The position numbers and the translations under genes were made by a program. DNA of 64,000 nt, taken from the NCBI RefSeq assembly GCF_040438885.1, contig NZ_CP159218.1, positions 1,860,001 to 1,924,000 of the forward strand. Reading direction: 5' to 3'. Positions 1 through 11,584 of this stretch are shown one piece after another. Numbering within the stretch: the first letter of the stretch is position 1; each line of letters opens with the position of its first letter. This stretch comes from Nakamurella sp. A5-74. GTDB lineage: Bacteria; Actinomycetota; Actinomycetes; Mycobacteriales; Nakamurellaceae. The notes under the pieces were generated by a model. It was not told where the DNA came from and ran no database searches. It was given only the letters and a program-made list of their open reading frames with translations.

Positions 1-2107
<2,107 letters not shown>

Positions 2108-2159
2108 CGCGGGTCCGGTGGACGGGTGGTCCGACGGGCCTTCTTGACCGATATAGTGG

Positions 2160-2352
2160 ATCTCGACTCACTGCGCTCGCTCGATCACCGCAAGACCGCT
2201 GCGTGCGCTCGATCACCGCAAGACCGTTGTGTTCGTTCGATCACCGTAAGACCGCTGTACGTTCGATCACCGTAAGACCGCTGCGTTCGCTCGATCACCG
2301 TGAGGGCGCGTTCGCGCGATCGTCGTCGAAGCAGACGGTTCGCTCGATCACC
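2160..2352. repeat. Cluster of short direct repeats (CGATCACCG(C/T)AAGACCG)
   Basis: Between serB and the MFS gene, units of about 27-33 bp recur. Each contains GATCACCG(C/T)AAGACCG followed by CGTTCG or CGCTCG. At least five copies are visible and decay towards 2350. The core (TCGCTCGATCACCG) is the complement of repeats seen at 48.07-48.27 and 49.79-49.95 kb, so this is a dispersed intergenic family. The units are contiguous and variable in length without unique spacers, so it is not a CRISPR array. Function unknown. Confidence 0.7.
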
Positions 2353-2380
2353 GCACAAGCACCACCGTGAGGGGATGTTC

Positions 2381-3640
2381 ATGACCACCACCCGGACCGC
2401 ACCGTCCACCGACCCCGGCGTGCGTCGCTGGACCCTCGGCGTGTTCGCCATCTTCTTCGTGTGCGGGATCACCGTTGCCAGCTGGATGGCCAGGCTGCCC
2501 AGGGTGCGCGACCTGTTGGGAGCGACCACGCTGCAGATGGGGTTGCTGATCGGCGGGCTGTCCATCGGCTCCATCGCCGGCCTGCTGCTGTCCAGCCACG
2601 TGATCGCGGCGCTCGGCGCCCGGCGGACGATGGCGACCGGTGGCACGGTGATGCTGCTCGGCATGCTGGTCGCCGGTCTCGGGACACTGGTGCCCGCCTA
2701 CTGGCTGATCCTGTTGGGACTCATCGTCTTCGGGGTCGGCATGAGCAGCAGCGACGTGGCGATGAACCTCTCCGGAGCGGCGAACGAGCGTCGTGCCGGC
2801 CGGACGATCATGCCGTTGTTCCATGCGTTCTTCTCCTTCGGGACCATGGCAGGCGCCGGCATCGGCGCGCTGATGGAACGCATCCATCTGCCGGTCGCGT
2901 GGCATCTGGGATTGATCGTGCTGGTCGGGTTCGGCGCGCTGGTGTGGGCGCTGCCGAGGATCCTGGACGAGCGGGGCACGCTGGATGCGACCGAGGGTGC
3001 CGAGCCGGAGCAGGGCTGGCGTGAGCGGCTGTCGGTGTGGAAGCAGCCCACCACCCTGCTGATCGGGCTGATCGTGCTCGGGATGGCATTCGCCGAGGGC
3101 AGCGCCGGCGACTGGCTGGCGCTGGCGATGGTCGACGAGCGCGGGACCACCAACGCCACCGGCGCCGTGGTGTTCGGCATCTTCGTGACGGCGATGACCG
3201 TCGGCCGGATCGCCGGGGTCAAGGTCCTGGATCGGTTCGGCCGGGTCCCGGTGCTCCGGGTCTCGGCCCTGATGGGCGTCATCGGACTCAGCATGGTGAT
3301 CTTCATCGACAGCGTCCCGGTCGCGATCGTCGGTACCATGCTCTGGGGACTCGGCGCCTCGCTCGGCTTCCCGGTCGGCATGTCGGCGGCCGCGGACGAT
3401 CCGCGACAGGCCGCGGCCAGGGTGAGCGCCGTTGCCACCATCGGCTACCTCGCCTTCCTGGTCGGGCCGCCCGGGATCGGGCTGCTCGGCGAACACGTCG
3501 GGCTGCTCGGTGCGCTCGTGCTCGTGCTCGTGCTGATCGCTGTTGCCGCAGTGGTCGCACCCGCCGCACGGGAGCGGACCGCCCTCGATGCCGCCCCGGA
3601 TCCCACGGACTCGCCGGTCATGCCGGTGCAGCGGCCGTGA
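2381..3640 (+). CDS. MFS transporter
   Basis: 419 aa, about 12 hydrophobic segments covering nearly the whole chain, with a soluble central loop (around LDATEGAEPEQGW) separating two six-helix halves. This is typical of the major facilitator superfamily. The FAIFFVCGITVASWMARLP start and repeated G-rich helices resemble fucose-permease or YbjJ-type MFS proteins. ATG 2381 is preceded by GAGGG at 2369-2373 at good spacing; ATG 2375 is possible. The substrate cannot be read from sequence. The stop overlaps the next gene's GTG by 4 nt. Confidence 0.85.
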   Translation: MTTTRTAPSTDPGVRRWTLGVFAIFFVCGITVASWMARLPRVRDLLGATTLQMGLLIGGLSIGSIAGLLLSSHVIAALGARRTMATGGTVMLLGMLVAGLGTLVPAYWLILLGLIVFGVGMSSSDVAMNLSGAANERRAGRTIMPLFHAFFSFGTMAGAGIGALMERIHLPVAWHLGLIVLVGFGALVWALPRILDERGTLDATEGAEPEQGWRERLSVWKQPTTLLIGLIVLGMAFAEGSAGDWLALAMVDERGTTNATGAVVFGIFVTAMTVGRIAGVKVLDRFGRVPVLRVSALMGVIGLSMVIFIDSVPVAIVGTMLWGLGASLGFPVGMSAAADDPRQAAARVSAVATIGYLAFLVGPPGIGLLGEHVGLLGALVLVLVLIAVAAVVAPAARERTALDAAPDPTDSPVMPVQRP

Positions 3641-4461
3641 CGCCACCCGCCGAGCCGACTGCTGAGGCTCTGCGGCCGGTCGCCGCGCGGTACGCGGCGT
3701 GGTGGGGGATGTCGGAGCAGGAAGTTCTCGTCGACCGCGACGAGGCCGCTCACGACATCAGGGCCCTCCAGCTGGTCCTGCGCTTGGAACGCGACGCAAC
3801 CGTGAGCCGGCACCGGGCTCTCGAGTTGGCGGCCGCCGGTGCCGCCCTGCTCTGTCTGGACGAGCGCAGCGAACCCGGCGGTGAGTGGTTCGAACCGGTC
3901 CGGCAGTACTGCGTCGCCCACATCCGCAAGGTCACCCGTCGAGCCCGCGGCGCGCAGTGGGAGGCGACCGCCGCGTTGCCAGGGCTGACGCTGTCGGACC
4001 AGGGAGCGGAGGATGCGGGCTGCGTGACCGAGGTGCGGGTACTGCTGCCCGGACCGGCCTCCGAGCTCGACAAGCGGGTCTCGAAGTTGCAGGTCGGAGG
4101 AACGGATCTGCCGTGGGATCCACCTCCTGCCCGGTCCGGGAACGAGCCTGTCCTGCGGCTGTGGGTGCCCGAGCAACCGCCGATGACCGCCGGCAAACAG
4201 ATGGCGCAGACGGGCCACGCCGGCATGATCGAGGCCGCGCTGATGGCCGCGGACGATGACGCAACGCTCGCCGACTGGGCGGCAGCCGGGTGCCCCAGCG
4301 CGGTGACGTCGGCGACTCCCGCCGAGTGGGCGACACTGTCTGCGGCACTGGACGACCCGGCCGCGGCGTGGCGCACGGAGCGGCTGCTGGGAGTGCGGGA
4401 TGCCGGGTTCACCGAGATCCCGGCCGGTACCGTCACCGTGATCGCCCGCGCCCCGCGCTGA
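3637..4461 (+). CDS. Peptidyl-tRNA hydrolase 2 (Pth2)-like protein with N-terminal extension
   Basis: 274 aa. The C-terminal ~125 residues contain MTAGKQMAQTGHA, the signature of the Pth2 family, which cleaves peptidyl-tRNA in archaea and eukaryotes and occurs sporadically in actinobacteria. The N-terminal ~150 residues are hydrophilic and not recognised. GTG 3637 overlaps the upstream MFS stop (GTGA), implying translational coupling. A housekeeping Pth1 is probably encoded elsewhere, so whether this enzyme acts on peptidyl-tRNA is an inference. Confidence 0.75.
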   Translation: MTPPAEPTAEALRPVAARYAAWWGMSEQEVLVDRDEAAHDIRALQLVLRLERDATVSRHRALELAAAGAALLCLDERSEPGGEWFEPVRQYCVAHIRKVTRRARGAQWEATAALPGLTLSDQGAEDAGCVTEVRVLLPGPASELDKRVSKLQVGGTDLPWDPPPARSGNEPVLRLWVPEQPPMTAGKQMAQTGHAGMIEAALMAADDDATLADWAAAGCPSAVTSATPAEWATLSAALDDPAAAWRTERLLGVRDAGFTEIPAGTVTVIARAPR

Positions 4462-4538
4462 TCGTTCCTTTCCCGATGGTCCTGCTGGGCGGGCACCGCG
4501 GTCGCGGTCGTCGTGCGATCCCTGGCACCATCGCTGGT

Positions 4539-6683
4539 GTGAGCGAACCGCACCCCAGCGTCCAGGAGTCCCTGTCCTTCCCTCGTCAGTACGCCAGGAC
4601 CCGGAGGTTCACCCTCGGTGAGCCGCGGACGATCAGTGTGACCGCCGACGGCTCGAGCGTGCTGTTCGTCCGCACCGACGGGCCCTACGACGGCCTCGGC
4701 AAGCTGCACCGGTTCGACGTGGCCGCCCGGACCGAGAGCGTGCTGGTGGATCCCGCCCAGCTGGCCGACGGTCCGGAGGAGCTCTCCGCGGAGGAACGCG
4801 CCCGTCGCGAACGATCCCGGGAGACCGGCGGCGGCATCACCGCGTACACGGTCGACGAGCTCGGGGCCCAGGTGGTGTTCGGACTGTCCGGGGCGATCTG
4901 GGCGTGCGACCTGGCCACCGGGATCACGCGGGAGCTGCCGCGACCGGAGCAGGTCGGCGCGGCGATCGATCCCAGGATCGACCCCACCGGACGGTTCGTC
5001 GCCTACGCGGCCGGCGGTGCGCTGCGCGTCGTCGGCGTCGACGGCGCCGGCGACCGCGCGCTGGCCGAGCCCGACGGCGAACATCCAGAGGACACCGTCT
5101 GGGGTCAGGCAGAGTTCGTGGCCGCCGAGGAGATGGACCGCAGCCGCGGATTCTGGTGGGCGCCGGACGGCACCGGCCTGCTGGTGGAACGGTACGACGA
5201 GTCGCCGGTCCCCGTCTGGCAACTGGCCGACCCAGCAGATCCCGCGGCGGCGCCGCGTCCGCACCGCTACCCGGTGGCCGGCAGCGACGACGCGCTGGTC
5301 ACCCTCTGGTATCTGGGGCTGGACGGCGAGAAGTGGGAGATCCCCTGGGACACAACGCTTCTGCCGTACCTCACCACGGTGTCCTGGGCGTCTGCGGGTG
5401 CAGTGCTGCAGGTGATGAGCCGCGACCAACGCAGCGCCAGGATCCTGGCGGTGGACCTCCCCTCCCGCACCGTCCGGGTAGTGGCCGAACCGGCGGACGG
5501 CCGGTGGATCGAGCTGGTGGGCGGAGTGCCGACCGCCACTGCCCGCGGACTACTGACGGTGAGCGACGACGCGGAGACCGACACCCGCACCCTTGCGCTG
5601 GACGGCGTCGGTTTCGGCCCCGCGGGGATACAGGTGCGTGCGGTGCTCGACGTCGCGGACAGCGGCGTGCTGGTCGCAGCGAGCGGCGCCGATCCGTCGG
5701 CGGTCGAGGTGCTGGAGATCGGGTGGGACGGCAGCGTCACGGCCTTCTCCGAAGGCACTGCGGCGTCAGGTGTTCGGGGCGGGAACACCGTGGTGGTGGC
5801 CGGCGGATCGTTGGAGGCCGACGGGGTGACCGCCACCGTGCTGGACGACGGTGTGCAGGTCGGTGCCCTGGCGCGTCGAGGGGCGAGTGTCGACGTCCTG
5901 CCGAACCCGCACTGGCTGCGGACCGGCGAGCGGGAGATCGTCACCGCAGTGCTGTTCCCGACCGGTCACCAGGCCGGATCGGAACCGCTGCCGGTGCTGA
6001 TGGCGCCCTACGGCGGCCCACACGGTCAGCTCGCGGTCCGCTCGCGCCGCGGGTTCCTGCAGGCGCAGTACCTGGCCGATCAGGGGTTCTGTGTGGTGGT
6101 GGCGGACGGTCGGGGGACTCCCGGTCGCGGGCCTCGCTGGGAGAAGGCGGTGCGGGACGAGTTCGCTGCCGTCACGCTGCAGGACCAGGTCGATGCCCTG
6201 GACGGGGTGATCGAGCATTTCCCGGACGACGTCGACCCGGCCCGGGTGGGGATCCTCGGATGGTCGTACGGCGGGTACCTGTCGGCGCTGGCGGTGCTGA
6301 AGCGACCGGACCGGTTCCGGGCGGCGGTCGCCGGTGCGCCGGTCACCGACTGGGAGCTCTACGACACCTTCTACACGGAGCGCTACCTGGGACACCCGGC
6401 GCAGCAACCGGAGGTCTACCGGCGGAACTCCCTGCTGGAGTTGGCCTCCCGGCCGCCGGCAGCGGGGGAGCGACCCCCCGCGCTGCTGATCCTGCACGGC
6501 ATGGTGGACGACAACGTCGTGGTGGCGCACACGCTTCGGCTCTCCAGCGCGCTGCTCGCCGCCGGCCGCCCGCATGCGGTGTTGCCGCTGACCGGCGTGA
6601 CCCACATGACGCCGCAGGAGATCGTCGCGGAGAACCTGCTGCGGCTGCAGATCGACTTCCTGCGGCGCGAGCTGGCGCGCTGA
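4539..6683 (+). CDS. S9 family serine peptidase (dipeptidyl/prolyl oligopeptidase type)
   Basis: 714 aa. Residues 1 to about 470 form a DPP-IV-like beta-propeller region (repeated short beta segments such as VRVVAEPADGRW). The remainder is the alpha/beta hydrolase domain with nucleophile GWSYGGY near residue 575, Asp in HGMVDDNV and His in GVTHMTPQ. These enzymes cleave after proline or alanine in oligopeptides. No signal peptide is seen, so it is probably cytoplasmic. GTG 4539 (VSEPHPSVQESL) was chosen over farther upstream in-frame starts, which add a low-complexity leader. Confidence 0.9.
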   Translation: MSEPHPSVQESLSFPRQYARTRRFTLGEPRTISVTADGSSVLFVRTDGPYDGLGKLHRFDVAARTESVLVDPAQLADGPEELSAEERARRERSRETGGGITAYTVDELGAQVVFGLSGAIWACDLATGITRELPRPEQVGAAIDPRIDPTGRFVAYAAGGALRVVGVDGAGDRALAEPDGEHPEDTVWGQAEFVAAEEMDRSRGFWWAPDGTGLLVERYDESPVPVWQLADPADPAAAPRPHRYPVAGSDDALVTLWYLGLDGEKWEIPWDTTLLPYLTTVSWASAGAVLQVMSRDQRSARILAVDLPSRTVRVVAEPADGRWIELVGGVPTATARGLLTVSDDAETDTRTLALDGVGFGPAGIQVRAVLDVADSGVLVAASGADPSAVEVLEIGWDGSVTAFSEGTAASGVRGGNTVVVAGGSLEADGVTATVLDDGVQVGALARRGASVDVLPNPHWLRTGEREIVTAVLFPTGHQAGSEPLPVLMAPYGGPHGQLAVRSRRGFLQAQYLADQGFCVVVADGRGTPGRGPRWEKAVRDEFAAVTLQDQVDALDGVIEHFPDDVDPARVGILGWSYGGYLSALAVLKRPDRFRAAVAGAPVTDWELYDTFYTERYLGHPAQQPEVYRRNSLLELASRPPAAGERPPALLILHGMVDDNVVVAHTLRLSSALLAAGRPHAVLPLTGVTHMTPQEIVAENLLRLQIDFLRRELAR

Positions 6684-6695
6684 CGCGGATCGCGG

Positions 6696-7325
6696 TCAGG
6701 CGCGGACCGCGTCGCCCACCAGGGTGACGCCGGCCGTCCGCATCCGCTCGATCGCGGCGTCGGTGTCGCCGTTCTCGAGTTCCACGAATCGGGTCAGCAC
6801 CAGCGGGACCGTCACCGAGTAGCCGAGCCGGACGCCGTCGACGGCGGTCGCCGCCACACACCAGTCGCCGGCCAGTCCGACGACCACGACGTCCATGATG
6901 CCGTTCTCGTCCAGCATCACCGACAGCTCGGTGCCCCTGGTCTGCTGGGTATCGAGATCGATCACTGAGAACGCCGAGTAGCCGTCCTCGGAGCCGGACC
7001 CCTTGCGCACCAGCGTTTCCGGATGATCGGTCGGTTCGGTGCCATCTGGGAGCAGGCCTCCTACCAGCTCGGCGCCCCGAGTGTCGTGGACGCAGTGCAC
7101 CGGCCAGATCCCGCCGTCCTGCTCGAAGTGTGGGGTGTGCTCGGGATGCCAGTCCTGGGTGAAGACGACGAGCGCGCCGGCCTCCTGGGCGGCGGCGATC
7201 TCCTGGGCGATCGGCGCTGCAAGTTCGGCACCGCCGCGGACGTACAGCGATCCGGACGGGTCGGCGAAATCGCGCTGCAGGTCGACGACGATCAGGGCGG
7301 TGGACGGCTGGTACTGATCGGTCAC
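6696..7325 (-). CDS. pncA: Nicotinamidase (isochorismatase-fold cysteine hydrolase)
   Basis: 209 aa. It deamidates nicotinamide to nicotinate for NAD salvage. The catalytic triad is visible: D15 (ALIVVDLQRDF), Lys in VRKGSGSEDGYSAF and Cys in GLAGDWCVAATA. Metal-binding histidines lie in QDWHPEHTPHF. It sits next to and co-directional with pncB, the following pathway step. The neighbour supports nicotinamidase over other isochorismatase-fold activities. Confidence 0.9.
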   Translation of the reverse strand: MTDQYQPSTALIVVDLQRDFADPSGSLYVRGGAELAAPIAQEIAAAQEAGALVVFTQDWHPEHTPHFEQDGGIWPVHCVHDTRGAELVGGLLPDGTEPTDHPETLVRKGSGSEDGYSAFSVIDLDTQQTRGTELSVMLDENGIMDVVVVGLAGDWCVAATAVDGVRLGYSVTVPLVLTRFVELENGDTDAAIERMRTAGVTLVGDAVRA

Positions 7326-7367
7326 CTCAAGGCCTTCCGGGTCGGTGGCGGGTACGCACGGCTGTCG

Positions 7368-8669
7368 TCAGCTCGACAGCAGCAGGGTCGTCGGGATGGC
7401 CGGCTCGCCGATCGAGAGCTTCAGGCCCTCCCACGGCAGGCTGACCCGACGGGCGAGCAGATCGGCGCGGGACGCGGCCAGCTCGGGCAGCCCCGGCACC
7501 CGTTCGCCGCCCCTGACCAGCGGAACGGGGAGCACGCGATCGTGGTCGCCCAGTTCCTGGGCGTCGACCGCGAGGTGGACGACCTCCTCGGTCGCGGTGC
7601 CGGTGGAGCGATGCCGTCGGAACGCCGACTTGCGCCCGCCGTGCGATGCCTTGTTCTCGCTGCGCTTCTCCACCGGGCGCCCGTCGACCTCGACCAGCTT
7701 GTAGACCATCCCGGCGGTGGGCGCACCGGAGCCGGTCACGAGGGACGTCCCCACCCCGTAGGTGTCCACCGGTTCGGCCCGGAGCGCCGCGATGGCGTAC
7801 TCGTCGAGATCCCCGGACAGCACGATCCTGGTCTGCGTTGCGCCGAGCGCATCGAGCTGGTCGCGGGCTGCGCGCGCCAGCACGCCGAGATCGCCGGAGT
7901 CGATGCGGACGGCGCCCAACGAGGTGCCGGCCACCTCGATGGCTGTCTCGATCCCGCGGGTGATGTCGTAGGTGTCGACCAACAACGTGGTGCCGACACC
8001 CAGCGCGGCCACCTGCGAGGCGAACGCCTGGGCCTCGGTGTCGTGCAGGAGGGTGAAGGCGTGCGCAGCCGTACCGCCGGTGGGGATGCCGTGTCGGCGG
8101 CCGGCTTCCAGGTTGGAGCTGGCGTGGAACCCGGCAAGGTAGGCAGCCCGGGCGGCAGCCACCGCCGATTCCTCGTGCGTACGACGGGATCCCATCTCGA
8201 TGAGCGTGCGGTCGCCTGCGGCGGAGGACATCCGGGCGGCCGCCGAGGCGATCGCGCTGTCGTGGTTGAGGATCGACAGGGCCAACGTCTCCAGGATCAC
8301 TGCGGACGCGAACGACCCGGTGACGCTGAGGATCGGACTGGCCGGGAAGTAGAACTCGCCCTCGGGGTAGCCGTCGATGTCGCCGTCGAAGGAGTAGTCG
8401 GCCAGGAACTGCACCGTCGCCTCGTCCAGGATCGGCACCAGTCGCTCGAGTTCGATGTCGTTGAACCGGAAGTGCTCGATCGCGTCGAGCAACCGTCCGG
8501 TGCCGGCGACGATCCCGTACCGGCGGCCCTGGGGGAGCCGCCGGGCGAACACCTCGAAGGTGCAGTGCCTCGTCGCGGTGCCGTCGGCGATCGCCGCCTG
8601 CAGCATCGTCAGCTCGTAGTGATCGGTGAACAACGCCGTCGAGCCGGAGGATCCCGGGAACTGAGTCAT
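7368..8669 (-). CDS. pncB: Nicotinate phosphoribosyltransferase
   Basis: 433 aa, full length. It converts nicotinate plus PRPP to nicotinate mononucleotide. The TDHYELTML start and GSRRTHEESAVAAARAAYL, GIPTGGTAAHAF and TYGVGTSLVTG segments are typical of bacterial NAPRTase. It is transcribed with pncA, 42 bp downstream. Location beside clpS repeats the mycobacterial pncB1-clpS order. Confidence 0.95.
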   Translation of the reverse strand: MTQFPGSSGSTALFTDHYELTMLQAAIADGTATRHCTFEVFARRLPQGRRYGIVAGTGRLLDAIEHFRFNDIELERLVPILDEATVQFLADYSFDGDIDGYPEGEFYFPASPILSVTGSFASAVILETLALSILNHDSAIASAAARMSSAAGDRTLIEMGSRRTHEESAVAAARAAYLAGFHASSNLEAGRRHGIPTGGTAAHAFTLLHDTEAQAFASQVAALGVGTTLLVDTYDITRGIETAIEVAGTSLGAVRIDSGDLGVLARAARDQLDALGATQTRIVLSGDLDEYAIAALRAEPVDTYGVGTSLVTGSGAPTAGMVYKLVEVDGRPVEKRSENKASHGGRKSAFRRHRSTGTATEEVVHLAVDAQELGDHDRVLPVPLVRGGERVPGLPELAASRADLLARRVSLPWEGLKLSIGEPAIPTTLLLSS

Positions 8670-8717
8670 CCGTTCACGATAGGGGGCCGCCAGATCAGGC
8701 CGAGGACTGCGGTCACT

Positions 8718-8985
8718 GACGACAGACTGGAATGCGCCGAGCCGGTCCAGGTCCCGCTGACGGCAACCGGTTCAGGCCACCTCTCAGCCGCATTCCAGAG
8801 TGTCGCCGAAACGCCCGAATCGGGCACCGGACGACAGACTGGAATGCGCCGAGCTGGATCGGGCCCCGCTGACGGCAACTGGTGCAGGCCACCCCCAGCC
8901 GCATTCCGGATTGTCGCCGAAACGCCCGAATCGGGCACCGGACGACAGACTGGAATGCGCCGAGCTGGATCGGGTCCCGCTGGCG
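8718..8985. repeat. 112-bp tandem repeat, about 2.4 copies, with internal inverted repeat
   Basis: Copies begin at 8718, 8830 and 8941 (period 111-112 bp), each opening with GACGACAGACTGGAATGCG. The third copy breaks off near 8985. Within a unit the opening is inversely repeated about 80 bp later (CGCATTCC-AG-GTGTCG), so each unit could fold or present opposed sites. It fills the 345-bp gap between the divergent pncB and clpS starts, where their promoters should lie. No gene is evident here; short ORFs in several frames are products of the repeat. Confidence 0.85.
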
Positions 8986-9014
8986 GCCACCCGAGCTCAT
9001 GAGAGACTGGACGG

Positions 9015-9302
9015 GTGTCCAGCGCGAGCCCGATCCTCGAGCGCGACCAGCAAGAGGCGGTCGACGCCGACCATCCCTGGGTCACGATCGTGTGGAACGA
9101 CCCGGTCAACCTGATGTCCTACGTGACCTTGGTCTTCATGCGCGACCTCGGTCATCCCCGAGCGGTCGCGGAGAAGCTGATGATGGACGTGCACACCGTC
9201 GGGCGTGCCTCCGTCTCCACCGGAACCCGCGAGAAGATGGAGACCACCGTGGCAACGCTGCAGGCCGCCGGCCTGTGGGCGACGATGCAACAGGACGTCT
9301 GA
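9015..9302 (+). CDS. clpS: ATP-dependent Clp protease adaptor ClpS
   Basis: 95 aa. It delivers N-degron substrates to ClpC/Clp[16 protein letters not shown] and the M-x-VHTVGRA segment with a trailing G-T-R-E-K-M-E are the ClpS core. The GTG start at 9015 gives the expected length. It starts a cluster with the DUF2017 gene 3 bp downstream, an order conserved in actinobacteria. Confidence 0.95.
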   Translation: MSSASPILERDQQEAVDADHPWVTIVWNDPVNLMSYVTLVFMRDLGHPRAVAEKLMMDVHTVGRASVSTGTREKMETTVATLQAAGLWATMQQDV

Positions 9303-9305
9303 CGC

Positions 9306-9845
9306 GTGCACCGGTTCAGGAAGAGGTTCGGTCGCCTCACCGGCCAGCTGAGCTCGGTGGAGGCGTCGGTGCTCGGCGATCTCGTCGACCAGGTGCGCTC
9401 ACTGCTGGCCGAACGCCGCGCGGAGCACTCCGTCGATCCGCTGGCCGATCTGACCGGAATGGCCATGGGCACCGCAGAGGCACCCCAGGATGCCGCGGTC
9501 CGACGGCTGCTGCCCGATTTCCACGCCTCCGACGCCGAGCTGGCCGCGGGTCTCCGGCAGCTGCACGAGCCGGCGCTGATCGCCGCCAAGGACTCCGCGG
9601 CGGTGACGCTGCTGGATTCGCTCCCTCGCGGGGGCGGAACCGTTCGGCTGGACGAGCAACAGACGGTGGCCTGGATGACCGCGCTCAACGACGTGAGGCT
9701 GGCGATCGCCGAGCGGATCGGGCTGAACGACGACGAGGAACCCGCGGCGCTGGCTGACGGGGACGATGCGATCCACACGATGTGGAACACCTACCAGTGG
9801 CTCACCATGGTGCTCGACTCGCTGGTCGTCGCCTCGATGGAATGA
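9306..9845 (+). CDS. DUF2017 protein (AosR-like)
   Basis: 179 aa, helical and soluble. It has the conserved actinobacterial DUF2017 layout: an RLTGQLSSVEASVLGDLVDQ start and a C-terminal NDVRLAIAERIGL plus TMWNTYQWLTMVLDSLV. The mycobacterial member next to clpS (AosR) has been described as an oxidative-stress regulator of cysteine biosynthesis. That role is not shown here. GTG start 3 bp after clpS, so probably co-translated. Neighbouring mec-cysO-cysM genes found in mycobacteria are absent. Confidence 0.85.
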   Translation: MHRFRKRFGRLTGQLSSVEASVLGDLVDQVRSLLAERRAEHSVDPLADLTGMAMGTAEAPQDAAVRRLLPDFHASDAELAAGLRQLHEPALIAAKDSAAVTLLDSLPRGGGTVRLDEQQTVAWMTALNDVRLAIAERIGLNDDEEPAALADGDDAIHTMWNTYQWLTMVLDSLVVASME

Positions 9846-9879
9846 CCTGCGCCGCAGCGACTCCCGCGAATACACGTGG

Positions 9880-10746
9880 ATGAGCACCGACCACCTGAAC
9901 ACCGACGAGCTCGACGAGGTGACCCGGTCCCTGCTTCACGACTGGGAGTTGAGCCCTCGCAGCCGCATCGCCCACGACGGGAGTGCGGTGGCGCTGCGGG
10001 TCCAACGCCGCGGGGTGACGGGTCAGGCCGGCGCCGCAGTGCTGCGGCACGCAGACCCATCGGCTGCTGCCCCCGACTCCACCGAGCACATCGTGCTGCG
10101 TCGCTGGGCCGGCGCCGGAGCTGTGCGGTTGCTCGCCGCCGACCCGGCCAGGGTCGCTGTGCTGGTGGAGGACCCCGTCCCCGGCACCGACCTGAGCTCG
10201 GTGGATCTGATCGAGGGCTGCGAGGTGCTCGGCGGGTTGCTCTGCAGGCTCGCGGTGCCGGCGCCCGCCCAGCTCCGGACCGTCGCGTCGCTGCTGGAAC
10301 CGATGCAGGCAGAGCTGCACCGAGCCTCCGACGTGCTGCCGCGGCGACTCCTCGAGGAGGCGGTCGCCCACGCCCGTTCGTTGGCCGATGACGACACCCC
10401 GGACCGGGTGGTACCCACTGCGCTCGACTTCCGTACGGTGGTCGCAGCCCACCGTGAGCCGCACCTCGCCACCTCCGGCCTCGCTCTTGCCGGCGATCCG
10501 GCTTACGCAGTCGCCGCCGCAGTCTGGGACCGCGACGCAGAAGCGGCCAGGGCGTACCGGCTCCGGGCACACCTGCGACTGCGGATCGAGGTGATCTGCG
10601 ACGTCGCCGGGCTCGACGCAGCGCGGGCTCGCGCCTTCACCGTGGTCCGCACCAGCGCCCGGATTGCCGCGGCCGCCGCCCGCGGAGCGGCGTCCACCGA
10701 CGAGGTGACCACCGCGATCGGCATCGTCAAGGCGATGCAGGGCTGA
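9880..10746 (+). CDS. Aminoglycoside/hydroxyurea antibiotic-resistance kinase family protein
   Basis: 288 aa. The layout matches the APH(6)/hydroxyurea kinase family: HIVLRRWAGAGAVRLLAADPARVAVLVE followed by a GCEVLGGLLCRL segment, then a kinase C-lobe region (VVPTALDFRTVVAA, GLALAGDPAYAVAAAVWDR). The usual catalytic H-x-D-x-x-x-x-N loop is poorly preserved; the segment reads ALDFRTVV in place of LHGDLHHGN-like text. Enzymatic activity is therefore doubtful. ATG 9880 is 34 bp after the DUF2017 stop. It may be a divergent kinase or pseudo-kinase. Confidence 0.55.
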   Translation: MSTDHLNTDELDEVTRSLLHDWELSPRSRIAHDGSAVALRVQRRGVTGQAGAAVLRHADPSAAAPDSTEHIVLRRWAGAGAVRLLAADPARVAVLVEDPVPGTDLSSVDLIEGCEVLGGLLCRLAVPAPAQLRTVASLLEPMQAELHRASDVLPRRLLEEAVAHARSLADDDTPDRVVPTALDFRTVVAAHREPHLATSGLALAGDPAYAVAAAVWDRDAEAARAYRLRAHLRLRIEVICDVAGLDAARARAFTVVRTSARIAAAAARGAASTDEVTTAIGIVKAMQG

Positions 10747-10831
10747 CGGTCCGGCGCCGCACCCTCGCAATCAGGGTCGAATCAGGGTGCGAAACGGTCG
10801 CCGACAGCCCTCTGCTCCGTACTCTGGGGTC

Positions 10832-11584
10832 ATGACAGAGCCCACTGGCCCGTCCACCGCCGGCCGTGACGTCCCGGCGGACTACGGCATCCCGCAGCTC
10901 GCCGTCCCGAACATCCCCGGCATCACCGACGGCGGCCGCGGCACCTCGAACGCCCCGGCGAAGAAGCGGTCGCTCGCACCCGTCAAGCTGCGGCCCGCGC
11001 TCGTCACGATCGGGGTGCTGCTCGGGCTGATGATCGTGGTGCAGATCTTCAACTCGCTCGCCGCCGGCTGGCACCTCAACGACAAGTTCGGCATCATCCC
11101 GCGCTCCGTCGGCGGGCTGGACGGCATCCTGTTCGCTCCGCTGTTGCACGCCAACTGGGCGCACCTGTTGGGCAACGCCGTTCCGCTGGTCATCTTCGGT
11201 CTGCTGCTGTTCGCCGGCGGGGTGCGGCAGTTCGTCGTCGTCACGGTGCTGGTCTGGCTGGTCTCCGGGATCGGTGTCTGGGTCATCGGGGCGACGAACT
11301 CGCTGACGATCGGCGCCTCCGGGGTCGTCTTCGGCTGGCTCGCGTACCTGGTGGCCCGCGGCATCTTCACCCGCAACATCGGTCAGATCCTGGTCGGTCT
11401 GGTGCTGCTGGTGCTCTGGGGCGGCACGCTGTGGAGCGGCATCATCGGCGCCGGCGTCAAGGACTTCCTGGGCTACTCCGGGATCTCCTGGCAGGCACAC
11501 CTGTTCGGGGCGATCGGCGGCGTGCTCGCCGCCTTCCTGGTGGCCAGGGCGGACGGCCCGCGCCGCGCCGCCGTCAGCGCCTGA
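10832..11584 (+). CDS. Rhomboid family intramembrane serine protease
   Basis: 250 aa. After a hydrophilic ~60-residue N-terminus come about six membrane helices. [14 protein letters not shown], the catalytic-serine motif GASGVVFG and the catalytic-histidine helix [11 protein letters not shown] are all present, so it should be active in cleaving substrates within the membrane. ATG 10832 is preferred; an upstream in-frame start at 10787 adds non-conserved residues. murI begins at the next base after the stop. The same neighbour order occurs in Mycobacterium. Confidence 0.93.
   Translation: MTEPTGPSTAGRDVPADYGIPQLAVPNIPGITDGGRGTSNAPAKKRSLAPVKLRPALVTIGVLLGLMIVVQIFNSLAAGWHLNDKFGIIPRSVGGLDGILFAPLLHANWAHLLGNAVPLVIFGLLLFAGGVRQFVVVTVLVWLVSGIGVWVIGATNSLTIGASGVVFGWLAYLVARGIFTRNIGQILVGLVLLVLWGGTLWSGIIGAGVKDFLGYSGISWQAHLFGAIGGVLAAFLVARADGPRRAAVSA

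Noticed and set aside
2160-2352. CRISPR-like array between serB and the MFS gene
   Set aside because: Units are contiguous, variable in length and without unique spacers; no cas genes in the window.
8713-9114. Short ORFs in several frames across the 112-bp repeat
   Set aside because: They repeat the same peptide with each unit and have no start signal or similarity; explained by the tandem repeat.
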